Shown: positions 52,135 through 58,041 of the stretch, piece after piece | Position numbering within the stretch: the stretch's first letter is position 1 | Layout: every line of letters starts with the position of its first letter | Source of the DNA: Liberiplasma sp046541015 | Lineage (GTDB): Bacteria; Bacillota_I; Bacilli_A; Izemoplasmatales; Izemoplasmataceae | DNA: 58,041 nt | Assembly (NCBI GenBank): GCA_046541015.1 | Contig: JBKHEA010000007.1 | Span: 1 to 58,041, forward strand | Reading direction: 5' to 3' | Program-made: the position numbers and the translations under genes | Notes under the pieces: model-generated | What the model saw: the letters and a program-made list of their open reading frames with translations, nothing else | Databases searched by the model: none | What the model was told of the DNA's origin: nothing

Positions 52135-53133
52135 ATGATAAAAATTGCAGTCGATGCAATGGGTGGCGATTTTGCCCCTAAAGAACAAGTATTAGGTGCG
52201 ATGATGGCAATAAAAAATATTCCAGATATTGAAATTACACTTTATGGAGATATTGAAGCCATTAAACCTTATTTAACCGATGAAACCCGTATTAAACTTA
52301 TCCAAACTGAAGGGGTTATTGACATGGGTGAAAAAGATCCCATCCGTGCAATCAGAAGTAACCGTAAAAGTTCAATGGCACAAGCCTTAAGTAGTGTAAG
52401 AAATAAAGATAATGATGCCATTGTATCAAGTGGTGCAACCCAAGCATTAATCGCTGGAGCTCATATTTTAGTGGGACGTATGAAAAATATGAAACGTACA
52501 GCCATAGCACCGCTTATTCCAACTGTTGACCAACGCCAAATGATTTTACTTGATAGTGGCGCAAATTTAGAAATCAAACCTGAATACATGGTCCAACAAG
52601 CTTATTTTGCAACGGTTTATGCTAAAGAAGTATTAAATATAGAAAACCCACGCTTAGGACTTATTAATATTGGAACTGAAGAAGGTAAGGGAAGAGATTT
52701 AGATAATGAAGTAGCCCAATTATTTAAAGTCAATAAACACCTTAATTTTATAGGAAATGTTGAACCTAAGATGGTTCTTAATCCACCATGTGACATTTTA
52801 ATTAGTGATGGTTTTACCGCTAATATTGTTATGAAAACCATTGAAGGAACAGCCAAAGGTGTTGGCGCAATCTTAAAAGAAGAGTTAAGCCGAGGATTAT
52901 TAGGTAAAATAGGTTTAGCTTTATCCATCAAAAATTTAAAACGTTTCAAAAAACGCTTAGCTCCAGAAGAAATTGGTGGCGCAATGATTTACGGATTAAG
53001 CGGCGTTGTTGTTAAGGCGCAAGGCGCATCTAAAGCAGTTGGTTTTTATAATGGGATTAGACAAGCAGCACAAGTCGTTCGTCAAAACGTCATTGAGAAA
53101 GTGTCAGCTGTCATTGATGAATCAAACGAATAA
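52135..53133 (+). CDS. plsX: Phosphate acyltransferase PlsX
   Basis: 332 residues. IAVDAMGGDFAP at the start, SSGATQALIAGAH, and LISDGFTANIVMKTIEG match the family. Makes acyl-phosphate from acyl-ACP for phospholipid synthesis; acts at the membrane. The following rnc overlaps it by 17 nt; the acpP and fab genes usually between them in Bacillus are absent. Confidence 0.95.
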   Translation: MIKIAVDAMGGDFAPKEQVLGAMMAIKNIPDIEITLYGDIEAIKPYLTDETRIKLIQTEGVIDMGEKDPIRAIRSNRKSSMAQALSSVRNKDNDAIVSSGATQALIAGAHILVGRMKNMKRTAIAPLIPTVDQRQMILLDSGANLEIKPEYMVQQAYFATVYAKEVLNIENPRLGLINIGTEEGKGRDLDNEVAQLFKVNKHLNFIGNVEPKMVLNPPCDILISDGFTANIVMKTIEGTAKGVGAILKEELSRGLLGKIGLALSIKNLKRFKKRLAPEEIGGAMIYGLSGVVVKAQGASKAVGFYNGIRQAAQVVRQNVIEKVSAVIDESNE

Positions 53134-53815
53134 CTCACACGGTTTAGAAACATTTTTCAAGTTAAATTTTAACGATAAAAACCTATTAGAAACTGCTTTA
53201 ACCCATTCATCATTTGCCAATGAAAATCATACCGATTCAAATGAACGATTAGAATATATTGGGGACGCTGTTTTAGATTTAGTCGTTGGTAAATACCTTT
53301 ATGATAATTATCCCCATTATCATGAAGGGGAACTTACCAAACGACGTGCTAAACATGTATGTGAAAGTGCACTAGTAGATTATGCGAATGCTTGTGACTT
53401 AGGTAAATATTTACTTTTAGGACACGGTGAAGAAAAAACCGGTGGACGTACACGTTCAGCACTACTAGCTGATGCCTTTGAAGCATTTATTGGAGCTGTT
53501 TTCTTGGATAAAGGGCTAAAAGAAATATATAAAATAGCAAACAAAGTTATTTTTCCACTTATCGAAGAAGAACGCGCTACAGACTTTATCGATTATAAAT
53601 CTCACTTGCAAGAACTCGTTCAATCAGACAAACGTACGTTAGAATACCGTATTGTAAGCGAAACTGGACCATCACATCAAAAAACTTTCGTTACCCGAGT
53701 TTATATGGATGAAATTTTAATGGGTGAAGGTAAAGGGCATAGTAAAAAAGAAGCCGAACAACATGCAGCGGAAATCGCCCTTAAGAAATTAGCGAAAAAA
53801 AGCATTAAATTTTAG
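53117..53815 (+). CDS. rnc: Ribonuclease III
   Basis: 232 residues from ATG 53117, within the end of plsX; the normal family length supports this start although the binding site is weak. Signature NERLEYIGDAVLD (42-54) holds the metal-binding acidic residues, with the second acidic pair in DAFEAFIGAVF. C-terminal dsRNA-binding domain (about 155-232). Processes rRNA precursors and cleaves duplex RNA. Confidence 0.95.
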   Translation: MNQTNNSHGLETFFKLNFNDKNLLETALTHSSFANENHTDSNERLEYIGDAVLDLVVGKYLYDNYPHYHEGELTKRRAKHVCESALVDYANACDLGKYLLLGHGEEKTGGRTRSALLADAFEAFIGAVFLDKGLKEIYKIANKVIFPLIEEERATDFIDYKSHLQELVQSDKRTLEYRIVSETGPSHQKTFVTRVYMDEILMGEGKGHSKKEAEQHAAEIALKKLAKKSIKF

Positions 53816-53827
53816 GGAGTGTTTCAA

Positions 53828-54445
53828 ATGAAACAACTTTTAAAACAATTAATCGACGAAAAAATCGTCGATTATAACATGTTAGTTTTAAAATACTATC
53901 ATCATTTTGATCTAAGCGAAAAAGAAGCAATAGCCTTAATGAAACTTAATAGTTTACTTCAAAAAAAACAAGAAGTTATAAAACCTGAAAAGTTTCAAAA
54001 GTGGCTATCTTTAGATAAAAAGGAAACAGAAGCCTTGCTTATGTCATTGATGAATAAAGGGTATTTAAAGATTAAATTAATCGATCATTTAGGAAAATCT
54101 CAAGAAACGTTTGATATTGATTTTTTTCTCACTAAAATTATTGATTTATTTAATAAAAAACATGATGAAACCATGCTATCTATTACCCAAGAATACGTAT
54201 CATTTTTAGAAGATGCTTTGCAAACTTCACTATCACCTTTAGATATAGAAATCATCACAAAGTGGATTGATGAAGACCATTATAGTTTAAACTTAGTCAA
54301 AGAAGCGACATTAAAAGCTTTAAAATTTAAGTATCCTAATGTCAAAAAAATTGATAGTTTATTACTTGAGATTACAAAAGAACCAAACGATCAACCTGAA
54401 AAAAAAGATGTTCTTAAGGAGTTTTACAGCCTATGGGACGAGTAG
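53828..54445 (+). CDS. dnaD: DnaD-like primosome protein
   Basis: 205 residues from ATG 53828 with agggagtg upstream (the GTG at 53819 overlaps that site). N-terminal winged helix (about 1-100) and a C-terminal DnaD/DnaB2 domain (about 115-180; LSPLDIEIITKWIDEDHYSLNLVKEA). Helps remodel DNA at oriC and restart sites for helicase loading. Followed by nth with a 13-nt overlap, the same pair as in Bacillus. Confidence 0.88.
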   Translation: MKQLLKQLIDEKIVDYNMLVLKYYHHFDLSEKEAIALMKLNSLLQKKQEVIKPEKFQKWLSLDKKETEALLMSLMNKGYLKIKLIDHLGKSQETFDIDFFLTKIIDLFNKKHDETMLSITQEYVSFLEDALQTSLSPLDIEIITKWIDEDHYSLNLVKEATLKALKFKYPNVKKIDSLLLEITKEPNDQPEKKDVLKEFYSLWDE

Positions 54446-55065
54446 AAGAAATACTGAAAGTTTTTGATGAAATGTTCCCAAGCGCAAGTTGTGAACTTAA
54501 TCATACCAATGCCTTAGAACTACTAATAGCTGTAATGCTAAGTGCTCAAACAACCGATGCATCTGTCAATAAATTAACGGAATCACTTTTTAAAAAGTAC
54601 ACTACGCTAGATGATTATATCTCAACGCCCTTAAGTGTATTAGAAAACGATTTACGACGAATCGGGTTATATAAAAACAAAGCAAAAAATCTTCAAGCGA
54701 CATGTCTTGCTATTAAGGAACAGTTTAATGGACAAGTACCATCCTCACAAATTGAACTTGAACAACTACCTGGTGTTGGAAGAAAAACAGCAAATGTTGT
54801 CTTAAGTGTATGGTTTGATGTACCAAGAATTGCAGTTGATACCCATGTTGAACGTGTTTCTAAACGATTAAAGCTTGCGTATAAAAAAGATTCCGTTTTA
54901 AAGGTTGAAGAAAAATTAATGCGCAAAATTCCGCAAAATCGTTGGAGCAAAACCCATCACCAAATGATTTTTTTTGGACGCTATCATTGCACAGCTAAGC
55001 GCCCGAACTGCAATCATTGCAAACTCAAGGAACTGTGTAGATTTCCGGACATATATGTCCGATAA
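54433..55065 (+). CDS. nth: Endonuclease III (DNA glycosylase/AP lyase)
   Basis: 210 residues. Helix-hairpin-helix LPGVGRKTA with catalytic Lys118, Asp136 in AVDTHVERV, and the 4Fe-4S cluster ligands Cys186, Cys193, Cys196 and Cys202 (C-X6-C-X2-C-X5-C). Removes oxidised pyrimidines. The last codons lie within a perfect 16-bp palindrome. Confidence 0.96.
   Translation: MGRVEEILKVFDEMFPSASCELNHTNALELLIAVMLSAQTTDASVNKLTESLFKKYTTLDDYISTPLSVLENDLRRIGLYKNKAKNLQATCLAIKEQFNGQVPSSQIELEQLPGVGRKTANVVLSVWFDVPRIAVDTHVERVSKRLKLAYKKDSVLKVEEKLMRKIPQNRWSKTHHQMIFFGRYHCTAKRPNCNHCKLKELCRFPDIYVR
55046..55061. repeat. Perfect palindrome at the end of nth
   Basis: cggacata followed directly by tatgtccg, 16 bp with no spacer, encoding PDIYVR just before the stop. 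Symmetry without a loop fits a protein-binding site better than a terminator. Confidence 0.6.
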
Positions 55066-55093
55066 TGATTTTGAAAAATTATTAAAAAGAAAT

Positions 55094-55124
55094 AAATAAC
55101 GCTTATGTGTAGCGTTATTTTTTT
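55094..55124 (+). terminator. Terminator of plsX-rnc-dnaD-nth
   Basis: Perfect stem aaataacgct (55094-55103) with agcgttattt (55111-55120), 7-nt loop, then T run. Confidence 0.92.
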
Positions 55125-55208
55125 GTAATAAATTAAAAAAAATAAAAATATACTTCCTTTAAAAACAAAAATAGGTTAAAATAATGGTAGCGCTTTAGAA
55201 AGAGGGGT

Positions 55209-56471
55209 ATGATGAATAAAAGGATTACGAAAAAAATTGAAAATTTACACAAGAAAAAAGAAGCGGATGGCACTATGTTTGGAGAAATTATAAGAGAAGA
55301 GAGAATGAAATATGGTTTTACTCAAGATAGTATTTCTACTTATGGTAGGGGATACCCTAGTAAAATTGAGAAAGGCATCATCATTCCAAACTTCGAATTT
55401 ATAAAGGACATAGGTGACGTGATGAACTTAGACTTTTATCAATTATCTCCGACAAAGAAAAATACACAGGTGTATAAGCCACTCATTAATTATTTTATCT
55501 TAGAGAATGAAAAAAAACTAAATGATTTATTACGTTATGCCGAAGGCTTTACACATAAGACACTAAAAACGGTTATAAAGTTTTCATTAGATGTAATGAA
55601 GCTTCGGTTAAATGATATGGATAAGACGATAGATTATATCATTCGTCAAATGGAACAAATGGATTCATTATTAAGACAGTTTAGTATTTGTTTAATGGGT
55701 ATTTATTATTACAAGACAAATCATTATACTGAAGTAATAAGTATTCTTAAAACGTTTGAAGAAAAAGAAGATGATATGTTTAAAGACATTAAAGGCTTAA
55801 CACATCATTACTTATTTTTAGCACATCAAGCCCTTAATCTACATGCAAACGCAGCCCATTATTATCAAGCCGCAATAACGTATTATCGAATAAAAAAAGC
55901 CTTTCATATTGTAACGAGTTTAGAAGTTATTCACTTAGAAAATTTATACCATGAATCTGATCACAATATTGGTTTTATATTAGAAGAGTTAAGTACCTAT
56001 ACATTTACCTCACTTTATGATAAACACCGATATGTGTATGTTGATATAATGCATCAAATTGATGATATTGAAGCATTAGAAAGTCTTGCGGATCGTGTTA
56101 TAACTTGTCTTAATGAAAAGAAATATACTTATTACACTTATAAACTATTCATTTTAACTTATCAACGTTTACCCTTTAACCCATTAGAAAAAGAAGCAAT
56201 CTTAAAGTGTCTAAATCAGATGCCTAAATCAAATGAATTTACCTTATTGCATTATCACAAGGATAGTTTAACGCTAAAAGATAACGACCTAAAAATATTT
56301 TTAAAAGAAAAGGCACTACCTTTAGCAATTTTAAGAAAAGACATTTATTATATTAAATATTTTACTGAGTGTCTTATAGAACTTAGTATGCAAATGCATC
56401 GTTATAAAGAAGGGTTATATCACTATAAAAAGTATCAAAGAATTCTAAAAAAACTTCATTCATTTAAGTAA
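55209..56471 (+). CDS. HTH regulator with TPR-like helical domain
   Basis: 420 residues. An XRE-like helix-turn-helix is at about 24-75 (FGEIIREERMKYGFTQDSIS, then YPSKIEKG), and the rest is all helical with repeated Tyr/Leu/His-rich units like TPRs, the layout of Rgg/PlcR-type peptide-sensing regulators. Peptide binding is only a guess. The ATG (ATGATG) follows gagggg. It precedes a MATE exporter on the same strand, with a 72-nt gap that includes a promoter box, so it could regulate that exporter. Confidence 0.75.
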   Translation: MMNKRITKKIENLHKKKEADGTMFGEIIREERMKYGFTQDSISTYGRGYPSKIEKGIIIPNFEFIKDIGDVMNLDFYQLSPTKKNTQVYKPLINYFILENEKKLNDLLRYAEGFTHKTLKTVIKFSLDVMKLRLNDMDKTIDYIIRQMEQMDSLLRQFSICLMGIYYYKTNHYTEVISILKTFEEKEDDMFKDIKGLTHHYLFLAHQALNLHANAAHYYQAAITYYRIKKAFHIVTSLEVIHLENLYHESDHNIGFILEELSTYTFTSLYDKHRYVYVDIMHQIDDIEALESLADRVITCLNEKKYTYYTYKLFILTYQRLPFNPLEKEAILKCLNQMPKSNEFTLLHYHKDSLTLKDNDLKIFLKEKALPLAILRKDIYYIKYFTECLIELSMQMHRYKEGLYHYKKYQRILKKLHSFK

Positions 56472-56516
56472 AGATAAAAATAACCGTTCAAATCTATGAC
56501 GGATTGTCACTTTGTT

Positions 56517-56525
56517 TGGTATAAT
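56517..56525 (+). promoter_or_regulatory. Extended -10 promoter of the second MATE gene
   Basis: TGGTATAAT ends 18 nt before the ATG. Confidence 0.6.
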
Positions 56526-56543
56526 AGTTTGTGGAGTGATTAT

Positions 56544-57944
56544 ATGAACAAAGAACGCAGTGTCATGTTAGGCAACATGAATGTAAGAAAACTATTAATC
56601 AAACTAGCAATCCCTGCAACGATTGCGATGCTTGCGAATGCATTATATAATTTAGTAGATACTTTTTTTATCGCTAAAGATGCAGGGGAAATCGCAATTG
56701 GCGCTTTAGGTATTGTATACCCTGTTCAAATGATTGTCATGGCGATTGGGTTAATGATTGGCATTGGAAGTGCTTCAGTTTTTTCTAGAGCTTATGGAAG
56801 AGAAGACGAAGAAGCCATGGTTAAAAGTGTAAACACTGCGTTATTTTTAAATATTAGTCTTGCTTTATTAATTACGGTTTTAGGCTTAATGTTTATGGAT
56901 GATCTCTTAAGATTTTTTGGGGCAACAAGTGGAAACATTGGTTATGCAAGAGATTACATGTTTTACATCTTAATCTCTCTTGTACCTTTTTCTTCAGCGA
57001 TAGTTTTAAATAATTTAACGCGTGCTGAAGGCCGTGCAAATGTGGCGATGATTAGTTTACTTATTGGTGCGATTTCAAATATTATTTTGGATCCGATATT
57101 TATTTTTGGCTTTTTATTTATTCCAGCAATGAGTGTAAGTGGGGCAGCCCTTGCAACACTCATCGCAAAAACACTATCGTTTATGTATATTTTTTATATG
57201 GCTTTAGGTAAGAAATCTAGCTTAACGATTAAATTGAAAACACTTCATAAAGTTGATTTAACGATGGTAAAAGAAATAACTTTAGTTGGGATTCCAACAT
57301 TTTTTAGAAATACATTAGGCGCAATCTTAGTGATTATTATTAATCAATTGATTAATCGTTATGCGCCTGCGGATGTCGGACCAGAAATATATATCTCAAT
57401 TTATAGCGTTATCAATCGCTTAATTATGTTTTTACTCTTACCAGGGTTAGGACTTGTCCAAGGATTAATCCCAATTGTTGGCTTTAATTTTGGTGCGAAA
57501 CTAAAAAATAGATTATACGATGTTATTCATTATGCGATGATGCTCATTGTTTTATATTTTACTACGATGTTTATCGTAACGCTCATTAGTGCGAATGTGC
57601 TTTTTGCATTATTTAGTAAAGAAAGCGATCCGTTTTTTATCAATGAAGGCGCAAAAGCATTACGCATTATATCGATTGGCTTTACAGTCTTAGGCTTTCA
57701 AATTCTTTTATCTAGTGTTTATCAAGCTATGGGTTATCCTGTAAGAGCATTCTTAGTTTCAGTTTCTAGACAATTTATACTCTTTATTCCCCTTGTTTAC
57801 TTTTTTAGTTATTTGTTAGGTATACCTGGCATTTGGATTACTTTTTTAGCAGCGGATATTATTTCTGGATTTGTCAGTTTCTTTGTTTACCGATATGAAA
57901 TGAGAGATTTAAAAAAACAAATATTATCACAACAATTTGAGTAA
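56544..57944 (+). CDS. MATE-family efflux transporter (second paralogue)
   Basis: 466 residues from ATG 56544 (gtggagtgat upstream); a longer frame from 56496 would precede the promoter. Twelve helices. Closely related to the product at 28141-29517: both begin MNKE, and share LAIPAT, NALYNLVDTFF, FSRA and NNLTRAEGR. Likely Na+- or H+-driven export; substrate unknown. It lies behind an HTH-TPR regulator. Confidence 0.92.
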   Translation: MNKERSVMLGNMNVRKLLIKLAIPATIAMLANALYNLVDTFFIAKDAGEIAIGALGIVYPVQMIVMAIGLMIGIGSASVFSRAYGREDEEAMVKSVNTALFLNISLALLITVLGLMFMDDLLRFFGATSGNIGYARDYMFYILISLVPFSSAIVLNNLTRAEGRANVAMISLLIGAISNIILDPIFIFGFLFIPAMSVSGAALATLIAKTLSFMYIFYMALGKKSSLTIKLKTLHKVDLTMVKEITLVGIPTFFRNTLGAILVIIINQLINRYAPADVGPEIYISIYSVINRLIMFLLLPGLGLVQGLIPIVGFNFGAKLKNRLYDVIHYAMMLIVLYFTTMFIVTLISANVLFALFSKESDPFFINEGAKALRIISIGFTVLGFQILLSSVYQAMGYPVRAFLVSVSRQFILFIPLVYFFSYLLGIPGIWITFLAADIISGFVSFFVYRYEMRDLKKQILSQQFE

Positions 57945-57953
57945 ATTTTATAT

Positions 57954-57979
57954 AAAGTAATCTTCGGATTACTTTTTTT
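57954..57979 (+). terminator. Terminator of the second MATE gene
   Basis: Perfect stem aaagtaatc (57954-57962) with gattacttt (57967-57975), ttcg tetraloop, T run. Confidence 0.95.
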
Positions 57980-57981
57980 AT

Positions 57982-58006
57982 AAAAAAAAGGTGCTTAAAG
58001 CACCTT
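57982..58006 (-). terminator. Terminator of a minus-strand gene entering from the right
   Basis: On the minus strand aaggtgc pairs with gcacctt around ttaaa and is followed by eight T. Confidence 0.85.
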
Positions 58007-58041
58007 AAACTTCTTTAATCATTTTATTAGCAAGTCCTAAA
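58005..58041 (-). CDS. C-terminal end of an unknown minus-strand gene
   Basis: A minus-strand frame open to the window edge ends LGLANKMIKEV and stops at TAA (58007-58005), directly before a minus-strand terminator. Too short to identify. Confidence 0.5.
   Translation of the reverse strand, partial: LGLANKMIKEV

Noticed and set aside
52617..52949. 110-residue minus-strand ORF inside plsX
   Set aside because: Antisense shadow of a well-conserved gene with no start signals or recognisable domain.
1..58041. Mycoplasma-type genetic code (TGA as Trp)
   Set aside because: Several conserved genes end at TGA in the expected place (feoA, rlmN, addA, rpe) and no in-frame TGA is needed to complete a family.
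1..58041. CRISPR arrays, prophage, insertion sequences, toxin-antitoxin or restriction systems
   Set aside because: No spaced direct repeats, transposase or integrase motifs, or defence-protein signatures were seen; the window is mostly conserved housekeeping.

Overview
The window is a dense, AT-rich stretch of bacterial chromosome that reads like a low-GC Gram-positive or a deep-branching Mollicutes relative (Acholeplasma or Izemoplasma type). TGA is used as a stop (feoA, rlmN, addA and rpe end in TGA) and Trp is read from TGG, so the mycoplasma code does not apply. PolC, DnaD next to nth, AddAB, RpoZ, T-box leaders and FakA/PlsX are typical of Bacilli and their relatives. The lineage is an inference. 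No phage genes, insertion sequences, CRISPR arrays, tRNAs or rRNAs were seen.

Layout. 1-3.4 kb: the tail of an unknown gene, a membrane GGDEF-EAL protein and an unknown membrane protein. 3.4-5.8 kb: a ferrous iron operon, feoA, feoB in two overlapping pieces (G domain and permease), and a small Cys-rich membrane protein. 5.8-10 kb: a YwaF-like membrane protein (minus strand), then znuA-znuC-znuB-zur, a zinc uptake operon with its own Fur-family regulator and a palindrome at the promoter. 10-12.5 kb: a threonine T-box leader in front of a MazG-like gene and thrS. 12.5-20.5 kb: rqcH (minus), gmk-rpoZ, polC and a Bax inhibitor-like protein. 20.6-26.2 kb: an M3 peptidase, then a phenylalanine T-box with pheS-pheT. 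26.2-29.5 kb: a MocR regulator divergent from an ECF substrate-binding (S) component, then a MATE exporter. 29.6-34.5 kb: two consecutive ABC ATPase-permease fusions and an RDD protein. 34.7-35.8 kb: alanine dehydrogenase. 35.9-47.8 kb: a continuous run rlmN-addB-addA-ABC ATPase-FtsX permease-rsgA-rpe-thiN. 47.9-55.1 kb: rpmB (minus), fakA, recG, plsX-rnc-dnaD-nth. 55.2-58 kb: an HTH regulator, a second MATE exporter and the tail of a minus-strand gene.

Most of the content is conserved housekeeping whose order partly matches Bacillus (rlmN...rsgA-rpe-thiN-rpmB-fakA...recG...plsX...rnc; dnaD-nth; gmk-rpoZ). The departures are the interesting parts: addBA and an ABC-FtsX pair where Bacillus has prpC-prkC; a MocR regulator whose PLP-binding lysine is arginine; a MazG-like pyrophosphohydrolase placed under a threonine T-box; a split feoB; and a zinc-binding lipoprotein with a duplicated histidine-rich block. 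I did not find a convincing wholly new multi-gene system. The MocR/ECF pair and the tandem ABC fusions with RDD are the best candidates for uncharacterised function.

Many genes have a TATAAT box, often preceded by TGN, only about 15-35 nt from the start codon, so many mRNAs should have very short leaders. Rho-independent terminators with 3-5 nt loops follow most transcription units.
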